Shown: in pieces, positions 24,001 to 36,489 of the stretch
Layout of the letters: every line of letters begins with the position of its first letter
Position numbering within the stretch: the first letter of the stretch is position 1
Assembly (NCBI RefSeq): GCF_000471905.2
Contig: NW_006497557.1
Span: 1,054,416-1,118,415 of the forward strand
Origin: Amborella trichopoda
Lineage: Eukaryota; Streptophyta; Magnoliopsida; Amborellales; Amborellaceae
DNA length: 64,000 bases
Direction: 5' to 3'
The notes under the pieces: model-generated
Databases searched by the model: none
Seen by the model: only the letters and a program-made list of their open reading frames with translations
What the model was told of the DNA's origin: nothing
Made by a program: the position numbers and the translations under genes

Positions 24001-25945
24001 TGTGGTAATGTTTGAGCAAGTTTGCTTCTTATCTGTCGGTATGCATGGGAATGCAATTGCAAGGTTCAATTTATGCATGGCAAGATGATGCACACTGAAT
24101 GAATCTAGTTTAACACCTAAAGGGTCTCATTATTGCTCCTATAATAAGATTAGGAATTAGGATTTGTCCATCAACCAATCAATGTTTCAATTTACCCTCC
24201 CTTAAACAACTTCCATAAAATGGACAACACTCAACCTCTACGTAGAATTTCACTCAGCCAATAATCGGCCCTCCTCGCAAATGACTTCTAGTGATACTCA
24301 TTACATAGATTCTGCTCTACACATAAGCTCACCTTTGTGTCACATGCTAGTCTTCAAGAAGTTCAAGAAAAACTGTGAATGGAACTGTAGAAAACCCCTT
24401 GAGATGTGTCAGCTCATTAACTCAACAAATATTGCCAGAATAAATAGAGATATAACTGAGCCAGAGGAAGCATGGAATCAGTTAGGAGACTTTTTAATGT
24501 TTTTGCTATCTCTATTTTCCTTTGGGAAGTAGGGTGCTCCCAAATACTTGAGAAGGAATAAGGGCACATTAGAAACCTAGAAACAACTCTTCAGCAGAGT
24601 TTTATATGGTCCTGATTGCTTCACTACAGACCAAGAATGGTAATTAGTCAAGACTTGGAGCCTGTAGCATGCATCTTATTGCCCCTAGAATGGTCCATGT
24701 TTATTCACGTCTTTCATTGAGTGGGTTTAAACTTCATGCTAGTGCTGCATGTGTCAGGACCCTTTGTTGTGGGACTTGTAAATTGCGGGGCTTAGGCTGA
24801 TTGCATTTGCTCTAAATCAATCTGTGATTGAATAGCCAATAACAGAGTATTCCCACATATAGGTTTGTAAGGTGTTAGAGTCTATCTCTCCTAGTCTTCA
24901 TTTCTTTCCTTTTGGAATTGGTTGGTTTTTAATGATAGGAATTTGATGCTTGATTTATATGGAATATGCTCCGTGAAGGCGTAGGAAGTATATACATTTT
25001 TATGCATGAATTATAAAAAAATAGTTTGAAAAATGAATAGAAGCACACAATACTATTTCCATATTTGAATATCAAGATTCAAATTAGAAATGATGAATGT
25101 TACTTGGCCTTTTGCTGCTCTTTATATCTACAAGCAAATTTCTTTCTGCTATTTATCGTGGAGTCTTCCTAATGTCACTGATCTGTAGAGGTTTGTAGTA
25201 GTTCATTCCTGCATTTTTATTCCTAGCATATCCATCTGTGGCATAGATATATAGCCTTAAGAGTGTGTGATATCTTCCCAGATTGAGATAATAGTTATCA
25301 GTTTATTAGTAATAAGATCAACCCCCCAAAAATACAGGGAGAGAGAGAAGCAGAAAAATGAAAAATAAAGGCATTTCCACTTCTTACAATTGGTGTTTCT
25401 GTTCTTATTTTGTGGCTCCTCTTCCTTTAAGCATGTTCCTATCTTTTTCCTTTTACAGCAGGAAACTCCTGTCTTCTACTTCTGTTATTTATAGGTTTTC
25501 GAAAACTGCTGCACATCAATTTTTTTTCATGAACCTTATCATGGGAAACCATTGCTATGACAACTGTTCGTCCAATTTCTGTCTTGATGATTTGTAGATG
25601 TTTCAAAACCTCACTGTTCCTCTACTTTGGTTATTCTTGGTGATGATCCAAAACCAAAACGAAAGGGATGCTTGAATAGGACTATGAATAAGAGAACAAG
25701 AACATTCTACAATCACTGTAAGCATCCAGATTTAAGTCGCATTTCACTCAAAAAACAATCGAAACAATTTACCTGTTTTTATTTTTGAAATTTACTTCTC
25801 ATGAGATGTGTTTCTAATTTTAGATGCAAGTGGGAGTGGATGGTGGGACAGTGACATGGAGGGGCTTGACAGTGAAGAAGTTGGTTGTAAGGAAGTATGG
25901 GAAGGCATGGGGTCCACCACCTTGGGAGGACTGGAGTGGCACTGA
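21052..25945 (+). CDS. Conserved-looking plant protein of unknown function, 6 exons, 211 aa
   Basis: Predicted exons are 21052-21134, 21357-21462, 21579-21729, 21868-21921, 25598-25717 and 25824-25945. Every junction is GT..AG, phases match throughout, and the sum is 636 nt (211 residues plus TGA). The N-terminus is basic (MRSKRKQLTIRQFGQRSL). The middle is Ser-rich, then comes an acidic/hydrophobic stretch (GFLDEAVFRLFKTKEE) and, encoded by exon 4, INAWLEAVFTKAATETL. A LGDDPKPKRKG block has a basic tail, and the C-terminus is Trp/acidic (GSGWWDSDMEGLDSEEVG) and ends TTLGGLEWH. No transmembrane segment or signal peptide is evident; the basic patches suggest, but do not show, nuclear localisation. 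I cannot name it. Introns are short except intron 4 (21922-25597, about 3.7 kb). Exon 4 is only 54 nt and could be skipped without changing frame. The start is chosen at the first ATG in the long frame. Confidence 0.75.
21922..25597 (+). other. Large intron 4 of the host gene
   Basis: This intron of about 3.7 kb holds only short ORFs without recognised domains. I saw no complete transposon with target-site duplications in it. The donor is G|GTATGC and the acceptor TTTGTAG|AT. Confidence 0.6.
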
Positions 25946-26455
25946 GTGAATGAATGATTCTATGAAAATTTCAGTTAAACAAGTTTCAACAGTGTTTGAG
26001 CTTTCAATGATGATGCAAAACCTGAATTCATGTTTTTAGTTACCATTGTTGTATCTTGTATTCCAACGTCATATCTATGGACTTTTTTTGTGGAAAGAAA
26101 TGGGATGAAGGTTTTATTTAGTCTTGTAGAGTCAGTATATAATTTGGGTAGGTATGAGGTCCTTTTTCTTCCCCTTACCTAGTTAGCAAATGTTTCCTTG
26201 AGACCACCAATTGAACGTGGTTCATTAGATTGTTCTTAGTTTGTTGAATTAAGTTGGATGTAATGGATGTATGTATGGCAGTTTATTTATTATATAAACT
26301 AGTGCGGCATGTACACTGCACGTACTTTATGAAGATATAAAATGAAATAATGCTATATTAATTGAGTCAGTTCAAATAAAAAAGGAAAATTCATGTAAAT
26401 ATAAAATATGCATTTTTTATGAATACTATAAAATGTCTGAAATTTTTTAAATTTA
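25946..26455. other. 3' flank of the host gene
   Basis: This stretch probably includes the 3' UTR (about 25946-26290). No strong AATAAA signal was picked out. It is AT-rich with no further coding sequence. Confidence 0.4.
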
Positions 26456-27050
26456 TGTCCCCTTTCTCCTTCTTAAAATACTCATTAGTTATGTACTCTC
26501 AATTTTGAGTTTTGTTGAAGTTTGGTATTGGAGTATTGAAGGTATTGAGAGTATTGAACATATTTATGCCTTTAACAAAGCTTTGTACAAAGAATACTGA
26601 GCAAATATAAAACAAATAAATAAAAGTGTTTGGTACTCAATACTAAATATAAGAGAGAATAATTTGGTATTGAGAGCATTGGATATAATATGTAAAAAAT
26701 AAATTTGTTTCATACTCCTAGTACCGAACTTAATTAAGGGCATTAGAGCTCACTCACTTGGCTTCCTTCATGTCCTTTTTCTCCTTCCTAAAATACTCAT
26801 TAGTTATGTACTCTCAATTTTGAGTTGTGCTGAAGTTCGCTACTAAGAGTATTGAACATATTCATGTCTTAAACAAAGTTTTGTACAAAGAGTACCCAGC
26901 AAATATAAAAAATAAAAAATGGAAGTGTTTGGTACTCAAATACTAAATGTAAGAGACCATAATTTGGTATTGAGAGCACCAATTATAACATGTAAAGAAT
27001 ACATTTGTTTCATACTCCTAGCACCGAACTTAATTAAGGGCATGAATCTA
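26456..27050. repeat. ~315-bp tandem duplication
   Basis: TGTCCCCTTTCTCCTTC at 26456 recurs as TGTCCTTTTTCTCCTTC at 26771. Both units share ATACTCATTAGTTATGTACT and TTTGTTTCATACTCCTAG, and both end at ACCGAACTTAATTAAGGGCA. The copies have diverged by roughly 10%, judged by eye. Confidence 0.85.
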
Positions 27051-27599
27051 TTTGGCACATTTAGAACTTAACAATAGTTTTTGTAAAAAGTGATTTCAAT
27101 ATAGTTTGGGATTGAGGATCTAACTAAGGAGCATTTTGGGCAAAAAGTTTGAATGGAAAAATTTGGGACATCTACAAAAATTAAAAATTTAGTGACATTT
27201 TTTAAATATTTATAAAAAGGGATACAAACTATTCCTAAAGGACATGCTCCTGAGGACTATGTTGTCTATATATTCCCATGGGCAAAACCCAACTTAGGAG
27301 TATTTTTAGGACCCCAACCTCTTTAATCGATATGCATATTCAATAGAAAAACTATTCCAAATTGCATTATCTGTGGGTTTGAAAACAATAATGTTTCAAA
27401 ACTGCCAAAATTTTTAATGGTGATATGTAAGTGTTAGAAAACTCTAAATAAAAAAATTTCTTTTAATATCATCATTTAAGGATTTTTAGGTGGTTCCAAA
27501 TTTTGGATTAAAAAAAAACAGTTTTCTACTTGAGGGAGTAAATGTACAATATGCTTCCGTGGGAGCATAGTATGCACACTATAAATTATTCTAAAATAT

Positions 27600-27900
27600 A
27601 TTTTTATATAAGTGTGAGGTTCTAAACAATCAAATTAAGGCACACCTTAAGAATTTCACTAGAAGAGGTTGTTTTGATGCTCAAAAGTCTCAAATTGATC
27701 ATCTCAACCACAAGATGCATGGCCATGAAAAAAAAATGGATTTTAAGTTTTGGAATAGTTAATCTTGTAATGCATTTTTGGATTTTCAAATTTAAATATT
27801 TTCAAGTTTTCATAGATTTATTCAATCTACACTATTTATGAAGTTTTAAATTTTATAATTAGAGATGAAAAGATATTTTATGGTTATCACAAAGAGTTCT
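27600..27900 (-). repeat. Dispersed repeat family R1, diverged copy
   Basis: Reversed relative to copy 1. GATCATCTCAACCACAAGATG followed by GGCCATGAAAAA corresponds to the GATCATCTCGACATCGAGATG / ACCATGAAAAA block at about 63015-63050. AT-rich TCATAGATTTATTCAATCTA parallels AGATCTACTTGATT there. No coding content. Confidence 0.5.
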
Positions 27901-28876
27901 AGTATTGAAACCAAATTTATCGACATTATTTGAAGGCGCACTTTACTTTGATTGTTTAGAGCTTCGGCCTTATACAAACCACATCCTCTTCTAAATTATA
28001 GGATGCAGTTTCTATAAGGCTTAGGCTTTACAAAAAACAAAGTAAAGCCTCACCTAGAGTTGTCGTCTATAAAGCATTATAGGTATTATAAATCTTCATG
28101 ATGGCTTTAAAATTAATTTCTAACATCGACTATGAAATTTAAATCTAAAAAAGTGGTGCAGATCTTGGGGATTAATGAACATTTATTTTAGGGTGAAATT
28201 GATGATATTGACCGTGGTGTCCTTTTTCTTTAGGTATTGACCATGGTATCCCTTCCACATGAGATGGGACACCCTAATAATCTTCCCCTCCTGTCGCATG
28301 AGGGAGGTTCACCTTTGCAAATTAACCTGGTGCTTAGATAGCACCCATGCCAACCATTCTTATGTACAACTCATGCTTGTTTTTGGTCAAGGTCTTCGTT
28401 ATCATATCCAATCTATTCTAGTCAGTTTTGAGTTTTTGCTAGCAGTAGTAACTTCTTATTCAGAACATCCTGAATCTAATGCTAACGCATGTCAATATGT
28501 TTTATCCTAGAATGGAAGCTAGCATTCTTGCTCAAGTGAATAAGCTTTGATTTGTCACAATGGATGATATACATGTTTTGTTTCAAGCACAACACCAGGA
28601 GGAATCTCTTCTTCCATATCATCTCCTTGCAGGCTTATATGACTGCAATGTACTATGCCTCAATGGTCGACAGAGTCACAAACTTATGTAGTTTGGACTA
28701 CCAAGATATATCTCCCCCTGTCAAAATAAACAAATATCCTGAGACTGACTTCCAAAGTCTATATCTTTAGCCATGTCTGCATTTGTGCACCCTTGTAACA
28801 CATGTTTATTAGCCCCAAAGATGAAACATACTTTAGATGTTCCTCTGAGATATCTGAAAATCCACTTAACTGCTGC

Positions 28877-29116
28877 CTACTGTTTCTTGTCAGGATTAGC
28901 AATGAATCTACTCACTACGGCTACTGTATGTGTGATATCTGGCCTCGTGCACATCATGGCGTACATCAAATTTTCTAAGACCGACTCATAGGGAACTTTA
29001 TGCATTCCTTCCTTCTCATTCTCATTTGAAGGGCTCTGCTTGGCACTCAACTTGAAATGGCTTCCAAGTGGGGAACCATTAGGTTTTTCCATGTTCATAT
29101 TGAACCTTTCGAGCAC
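28877..29116 (-). pseudogene. copia RT C-terminal / connection fragment
   Basis: This frame has LERFNMNMEKP, then HFKLSAKQSP, KVPYESVLENLMYAM and CTRPDITHTVAVVSRFIANP, the conserved copia block between RT and RNase H. It belongs to the remnant at 28250-31300. Confidence 0.85.
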
Positions 29117-29533
29117 TTTCTTAATGTACTATGACAACCATTGCTCCCCAACCTTTATGACAAAAGAGATCTTCATACCCAAGATCTGTTGAGTAGGTCC
29201 AAAGTCCTTCATGGCAATGACGTTGCTCAACTTGTCTTTCAACCTGTCTGACTGAAAATCAACATATCATAAACATACACTAAAAATATTATGAAATTAC
29301 CGTCGGAGAACTTCTTAATGAACACACAATAGTCTAAGGCTGTCCTCATATATCCATGACTACCCATGAAGGAATCAAACTTCTTGTACTACTGCCTTGG
29401 GGCCCGTTTCAGCCTGTATAAGCTCTTCTTCGGCTTGCAAACCATGTGCTCCTTTTCTTTTACCTTGCATCCTTCTAGCGGCTCCATCTATATCTCTCTC
29501 TCTCTCTCCAAATCATCATGGAGAAAGACAATC

Positions 29534-29800
29534 TTAACATCTAGCTTTTCTATCTCTAGACTTGTAGCTAAGCTTAACGCCACACAAATTGATGAGATTT
29601 TCAAATATTTCATCAAAATCGGTGCCATTTTTTTGCTTGAAGTATTTCACAACCAACTTGGCCTTATACCTTGGTTGTGACCTCTTTTCTTTAGTCTTTA
29701 GCCTGAAGGCCCTATTGTTCTTTAGTGCCTTCTCGCCGTTAGGCAACTTTACCCGGTCATAGATGTGGTTCTTATGCAAGGATTCCATCTCCTGTTGCAT
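29534..29800 (-). pseudogene. copia RT N-terminal fragment
   Basis: MQQEMESLHKNHIYDRVKLP and SQPRYKAKLVVKYFKQKNG match the start of the copia RVT_2 domain, then the frame decays. It is part of the remnant at 28250-31300. Confidence 0.85.
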
Positions 29801-31673
29801 AGCTTCAACTTAATCCTTTTTATGTTCATCGGCTTGAGCTTCCTGGTAGCCTTGTAGTTCACCCCCTTCAATGTATAGGATATACTTTGATGTGAGGTAT
29901 CTGGTAGAGGGTTTATATCCCCTAGAGGACCTTCTTAGTTTAACTGTAGGTAGTACTTCTTGAACTGGCTGCTCCCCTTGCTCTACCTTACTCAGATTTG
30001 ACATGTCAAACTCTTGGGACCCATCCTCTTATTGCACTTCTTTATGTACCATGGTAGGAAGAACTGTGACCGGTTCTGAATCATTGGATATATATGATTT
30101 TTTTGACTTTTTCACATCTTCAATGTTAAGATCATCTTGAAAAGCCACATCTCTACACTGGATCTCAAGATCCTATAGCCTATAAACGAACTCTTCATCT
30201 GAGTACCCAAAGAATATATATAGGAGTGCTTTCTCGTCCAACTTGGATTGTTGCCCCTTGGGCACATGTACTGCCTTGCACATGAACACCCTCAAGTGTG
30301 AATAAGAGATATCTTTTTCAGTCCATACTCTTTGGGATCTCACCATTCAGAGGAAAATATGGAGATCTAATATGGCTTTCGTAACTTGGCGGCTGATAGC
30401 ATGCTCCTACCTATCTCCATAATGGTGTGATTCATTCTCTGTGCTATACTATTATACGGGCTTGCTCATAAATCTCTCCATAATAATGCGATTCATTCTC
30501 TCTGCTACACCATTATGCTATGGGATATATGATATTGTCTTCTTCGACCTTGTGCCACGCTTGGTATAATAGCTTTTGAAAGCATTTGAGGTGTTGTGGG
30601 GTATATGAGACTGTCTTCTCTTATCGTATACAACGCTGGGCATAATAGCTTTTGAAACCATTCAAGATGTACTTCCCCTCATTATCTGATCTGAGACGCT
30701 TCAACAGCTTGTCTGTCTCCCTTTCCATCTTAGTATGGAAAATTTGAAAGATCTTAAACACTGAATCTTTCGATTTCATTAAGTACACCCACACCTATCT
30801 TGGAGGTGACGAGGTATGATGTGCCACCAAGTGACTTCACATTCATGGGACCACACAGTCTGAATATACTTTGGAGTTTTTACTTGAGAATGAGATTCTA
30901 TGTTGTTTGCCTAGCAAAAATTGGTCACATGTGTTCAGATATGCATTCTTGACACTGTGAAAAATATGCTGCTTCACTAATATTTGTGTTCCTTCTTAAC
31001 TTATATGGCTGAGATGCCTGTGCCACATGTTGTCCACAGTTTCCCCATAATGAACATGCATAGCATCCAGAATCTTACCCACTTCCATGGGGTGAATGAT
31101 TAGGGCCAACTTCTTGTCATTGTCTACAAGCACATCAGCAAAAGTAGATTCTTCGCCATCCTCAACGAGCTCTTCAATAAGAGCATCATCTTCCCCAACA
31201 TCATCCGGGACACACGAGGTGATTGGGGGCACCACCAAGGGTTAACCAATCTCATCCTCTCTCAAATCCAAGAACTCTCCATCTAGAACAGCCGGTCTGT
31301 TCTCTAACTTGAACTCCTCTTTGTGAGTGGGGAAGACAGGCTCATCATCATCCTCTTATATTTTACCTTCGATATAAAAACCAAGTATAGGAGTTTTCGT
31401 TTGCTTCCCCTTCTTAGGATCACTGTAGGTTTTTTAAGCTGCCATCTTAGTCAGTATTCTCTTCATCTCTGCTTGCTTCTTGTTTGCTTACTGGCTGATG
31501 GAGTACCAAGCTTTAAGGTTGAAGCAACAATGGTAGAACAGTCTATGTGCTGAATAGGAAGGTTTGACTTAATAGGAAAGACAAGAGGCGGCATTTTTTT
31601 TTGAAGAAAATCTTGGAAGTAGATGTGCTTGCACACATGGCCAAAGGAAGAAAGCTATTTCAAGAGGTAAAAC

Positions 31674-33708
31674 TAGTGTTTAAAAAAACGCCGAGTCGAA
31701 CCGGATTCGGGAATCGCCATGGACGGATCGAAAAAACGCCCGGTTCGACTCGAGAATCGCCATGGACGGATCGAATCGGCGAAAAAAACAAGAATCGTCC
31801 GGTTCTAGAGAGAACCGAACGATTCTGCACAGTGACTCGCCGATTCACTGTACGGAATCGGCGAGTCCCGTACGGAATTTTTTTTTTTTTTTTGTAATCC
31901 ATGATAGATTTTTTTGTAATACTTGATCGATTTTTTTGTAATACATGATTGAATTGTTTTTTCTTTTTTTTTGTATTCCATGATCGAATTTTTTGTTTTT
32001 TTTTGTTTTTTGTAACCCATGATAGAATTTTTTGTAATCCATGATCGAATTTTTTGTAATCCATGATCAAAATGTTTGTTTTTTTTCTTGTAATCCATGA
32101 TCAAATTTTTTGTTTTTTTGTTTTTATTAACCCATGATAGAATTTTTTGTAATCCATAATCGAATGTTTTGTAATCCATGATCGAAATGTTTGTTTTTTT
32201 TTGTAATCCATGATCGAAATGTTTGTTTTTTTTTTGTAATCCATGATCGAATTTTTTGTTTTTGTTTTTTTGTAACCCATGATAGAGTTTTTTGTAATCC
32301 ATGATTGAATTTTTTGTAATCCATGATCGAATTGTTTTTTCTTTTTTTGTAATCAACGATTGAATTTTTTGTTTGTTTTTTTTGTAATCCATGATCGATA
32401 TTTATGTAATCCATGATCGAATTTTATGTAATCCATGATCGAATTTTTGGTAATCCATGATAGAATTTTTTGTAATCTATGATCGAATTTTTTGTAATCC
32501 ATGATCGAAATGTTTGTTTTTTTTTCTTGTAATCCATGATCGAATTTTTTGTTTTTTTGTAACCCATGATAGAATTTTTTGTAATCCATGATTGAATTTT
32601 TTGTAATCCATGATCGAATTGTTTTTTCTTTTTTGTAATCCATGATGGAATTTTTTGTTTTTTATGTTTTTTTTTTTGTAATCCATGATCAAATTTTATG
32701 TAATCCATGATCAAATTTTATGTAATCCATGATCGAATTTTTGGTAATCCATGATCGAATTTTTTGTAATCCATGATCGAATTTTTTGTAATCCATGATT
32801 TAATTTTTTGAAAATTTTTGATTTTTTTTTTTTAATCCATGATCGAATTTTTTTTTGTTATCCACGATAGAATTTTTTGAAAATTTGTGATTTTTTTTTT
32901 TAATCCATGATCGAATTTTTTTTTGTAATCCATGATAGAATTTTTTGAAAATTTGTGATTTTATTGTTTTAATCCATGATCGATTTTTTTGAAAATTTGT
33001 TAATTTTTTTTTTTAATCTATATTATTTAAAGAGAAAATGAGAGAGATGATGATTCTGAGGCCACCCTATCCCAGCCATATTATTCACCTATCGAGTCCC
33101 AACAGCAACAGTGTAGGGATGAGCGACAGTGCAGGTGAGCATGAAGGATGAACAAGCTTCGGGGATTTTAGATTGGGAACACAACAAAACACTAACACTC
33201 AGGGATTTGGGAATAGTGAGACGCCTGCTAATATCGATGATTCGTTTTTAGATCGAATCAATGAATTGTTAAACGAATTCAATCAATGGCACCAACGTGA
33301 TCAAGAAGAACAATAACGTCGTCTATCATTTTTATTTTTAGATCATATGTTACTAATTTCATGCTTTACTGTAGTCCATGTATGTTGATATACTTATTCC
33401 ATGATAATTCTATGTTTATCCTTTTGTGTGATGTAAATTAAATGCTGAATGGCGGTTCATGCAGGGAAGAACATATCAATATTCGCATATTCATTCAAAA
33501 ACATGAAAATTCTTAATGGAGTACCCTCATTTCTTATTGAATTCCTAAAAAAACAATATTTATAATGAATTTTAACAATTTTTTTGGATTTGTTTAAGCT
33601 TTATTCTGACCGATTCACCCGATTCCCGGTCCGGATCGCCGATTCGCCGATACGGATCAGTTTTTTGGGTGCCCAATCCGGGTCACCGATCCGTTTTTTA
33701 AACCATTG
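31674..33708 (-). mobile_element. hAT-like element H, satellite-filled copy
   Basis: The ends are TAGTGTTTAAAAAAACG and CGTTTTTTAAACCATTG. The flanks GGTAAAAC (31666-31673) and GATAAAAC (33709-33716) form an 8-bp TSD with one mismatch. The right 250 bp, reversed, match the left part of the 11146-12274 copy (CATTATAAATATTGTTTTTT, ATAGAATTATCATGGA). Between the ends sit a 22-bp minisatellite of about 1.1 kb and a short decayed coding-like tail at about 33060-33314 (+) ending LNEFNQWHQRDQEEQ-stop, possibly a transposase C-terminus. Confidence 0.65.
31878..33010. repeat. 22-bp minisatellite (about 45 units)
   Basis: The consensus unit is TTTTTTGTAATCCATGATCG plus AA, with variable poly-T length and CATGATAG or CATGATTG variants. 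Larger blocks are also duplicated, so higher-order structure exists (for example 32090-32290 versus 32520-32640). Minus-strand ORFs of up to 195 codons (SIMDYKK-type) come only from the repeat. Confidence 0.95.
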
Positions 33709-33719
33709 GATAAAACTAT

Positions 33720-34610
33720 TATGGCAATAGATAGGCACCACTCCTGAGACAGGGTTTTTGAATTTGGGTTTCAAACTTTTATTACCATCATAAGTAATAA
33801 CCAGTTTTTTTAATGATATGTTTTCCTTTGATGATAGATGTGGCATTTGATAGATTGCTAGATTTCCATGAACTCCGAGATCTACAGTTAGGGAGCCTTT
33901 TCTCTCTATGCAACATGCCATGCCATTGTTGTTGTACAAATTAGAAAGTATGGAACCATCATACCTCCTAGGCCTCTGCTTGTACTATTGCCTTGGAATG
34001 TGTGTCTTTTCCTGGGGCAACAATATTGCCGTTTAGAACACATATCTCTTTAAAAGAAATTTAAAGTCTAGCCCTCCCAATTTAAAGATACCATGTTTAG
34101 GATAGTCCAAAGCTCTCAGTTCTACCAAAAAGATAAGAGATTAATAGTTTGTCAGATTCCAATCTATTTTAATCAGATGACCACACAAGCTAGCCATCTA
34201 TTTAAAAACTGTTGTAGACCATGTAATGATTGGAATACTAGATACAGAAAACCAAGTAGATCTAGGTTTGGTCAAATAAGTCTTTAAAGCAAGGATCCAC
34301 CTTTCAGCCACATGATCTAAACCTTTGTACTTCCAAAACGATGTGAAACTACTTTGCACGCATCCTTGCTAGAACAAGTAAAACATATAAATTTACCTCT
34401 TGGAATTGATCGACAAAGTCTAGGGTTATCTGTCCAGGTCTTATCCACTCATTTATGAAAAGCACCAATCTTGTAAAACTCATTTTTAAAAGTAACAATC
34501 ACAACTGAGAGTATTCTCTTCTCACACACCTTGATAATGTCATCTCTGACAATCACTATAGGAATTCTTTGAAGGTAAGTTCTTGAGGGGTTACGCATGA
34601 CTTAGCAAAA
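33720..34610 (-). pseudogene. Possible LINE ORF1 (DUF4283-like) remnant
   Basis: Across frameshifts the minus strand reads KWVDKTWTDNPR, HVAERWILALKTYL, then WFSVSSIPIITWSTTVFK and MASLCGHLIKIDW. That order resembles the DUF4283 nucleic-acid-binding region of plant LINE ORF1 proteins (W..GIP...W....F..IG..CG). The 112-codon frame at 33601-33939 continues it without a recognised domain. The hAT-like element ends just beside it, so this may be the interrupted host sequence. Assignment is tentative. Confidence 0.4.
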
Positions 34611-34619
34611 GATGGGCTC

Positions 34620-36480
34620 CCCATCTCCATCTCTCTCTCTCTCTCTCGAACATTGTCTACTTGGACTATGTTTCATATGAATTATTGGTTTCCTCCTACT
34701 CTCTCTCTATAACATGCAAAGCTTACTCAAGCAGAAATCACTATCTTTAAACCCATTCTTTTCACCAATCTTTGCATTCATATATAAATTCACAAACGCA
34801 CAGAGATTACAAAATTCGATATAGAGAAATCAAGTGTTATTAAAACCCTAATCAGAGCCATGGGTCCATCAATTCAACAACTCAAACATTATTATCTCTA
34901 AAACCCCAATTCTCAACCTAAATCTTGCCATGGCTACAATCAATTTGATAAAACTGAAAATAACAGCTCTCATAGACCACTAAAATTGAAAACCCAACCC
35001 CTCGTTATATATTTTTCAAGAACCAGCTAGATCAGGCTCCATAGATTCATGAAACCAATTCGTAACCCTAAAAGCAATAGGATCAGGGTTTCAGGCTTGG
35101 GTTTCTGTAATAAGGTGCGTGCATGTCTAGATTTTGTTGTTGTTACTAGAACTCATATGCCTTTCAAGGTTTTTACAATTATTTTGCTGATTGTTTTTTT
35201 ATTTTTTGCAATTACATTGTTTTTTGTTATTCCTCCCTATTTCCAGTTTATGGTTGGTATCTTCTTGATTATTGAGGGTTCAGTCTTGGATGAGTCCTTT
35301 TCCCCTTGAGAAATGGGAGGGTTTTTTTGTGTTTCAACACTCCTCAACGGGCACTGATTTGGTCACAGCCATGTGCTCTATTTTTAGCCAGACTCACCAA
35401 GTTAGAGAGAGAAAGTATTTTGCGTTGTGTTAAACATAGTTTTTTACTTTGAGCTTGATTATATATCGAAAATTGGAAACAAAGAGAACAAGGATCATGT
35501 CGTTTGGCTATGGTTTCAAAGCTATAGACTTTTGAGGATTCAAGTTTTTATTTCCCCATGTATTATTATTCTTTGCTTTTGAAAGTCTGTTCCTTACTTT
35601 TGTTTCCCTAAGAAGACTTCGCTTTTGATGATGGGGAACGAGGAATGAAAATAGTCATTTTTTTTTTCTGGGTAATTCAGTGGGGAAGACAAGCGCCTAC
35701 CCATTTTTCAAGTAGATTAAGAGTTAACTTTTTGAAAGTATTAGTGGGTCGGTGTTAGTGGTGGGTGGAAATCACAATGTAGTGACTAGGATGTGGGGTG
35801 CTACCACCACGACCCCAGCCCCTAACGAAAATAGTCATTCATTATCAAAAGGGTGCAAGTTGAAAATTAGGGCCCATATTTCTTTCTCTCCTCTCTATCT
35901 TCCCATTGAGTTTTTTTTTCTAATAAAAAATAAATTAGAAAAGGGTGGGCTCTCATTAATTTTAATCCAACCAATTTGGAATGATTGTGAAACCACCATA
36001 GTGATGCAATCATGAGAAATTGGATGGTATTAAACTTTTGATGAGTCTCAATAATATTTTTTGGTTTTGACTTATTTCTTTTAAAATTTTTTGGGAATCA
36101 TAAAGGAGCCCACAAATTGGCGTTGAGCGATTACAAATAGAAATCAAGCCTAAATGTAATTTTTCATCAGTGCGAAATAGGGTTGTAATTGTGAGCACTA
36201 TAGACCAAGAAGGTGTTAAACCCAAAGGAGTAACTTGTTCGACATCTATGATGTTTATAATCACTAGCCCTATGGTGGACATAAGGATTGACAATTCACT
36301 AATAAGAAGCCATTTGCATTTCATACTCTTGGTCCAAAGGAGGGGTTATGATGATGCATCTGCTCACTAAAAGGCACATGATTTTAATATTTTATGGAAA
36401 GTTATTACTAAGTTTTATTGGTAAATACAATTTTGTGAGCATGAATGTTTGACAATCATTGCAACCCTAGATGGCATTGA
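34620..36480. other. Intergenic DNA, no gene recognised
   Basis: A CT-rich tract (34620-34655) and short ORFs only. The 86-codon plus-strand ORF at 35049-35309 is hydrophobic and has no recognised family. No RNA gene was seen. Confidence 0.45.
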
Positions 36481-36489
36481 AGCTCTAAA

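Larger units (their letters stand above)
28250..31300 (-). mobile_element. Degenerate Ty1/copia retrotransposon remnant
   Basis: Minus-strand order is pre-integrase, RT, RNase H and pol tail. 30996-31238 ends MWHRHLSHIS, the GAG_pre-integrase His motif. 29534-29800 is the RT start (MQQEMESLHKNHIYD, QPRYKAKLVVKYF). 28877-29116 is the RT-to-RNase H connection (LMYAMMCTRPDITHTVAVVS). The RNase H tail near 28470-28500 carries KHIDMR. Multiple stops and frameshifts make it non-functional. LTRs could not be delimited. Confidence 0.85.

Noticed and set aside
31805..32392. 195-codon minus-strand ORF of repeated MDYKK-type sequence
   Set aside because: It is produced by the 22-bp minisatellite; overlapping frames all read as similar repeats, with no start context or domain.
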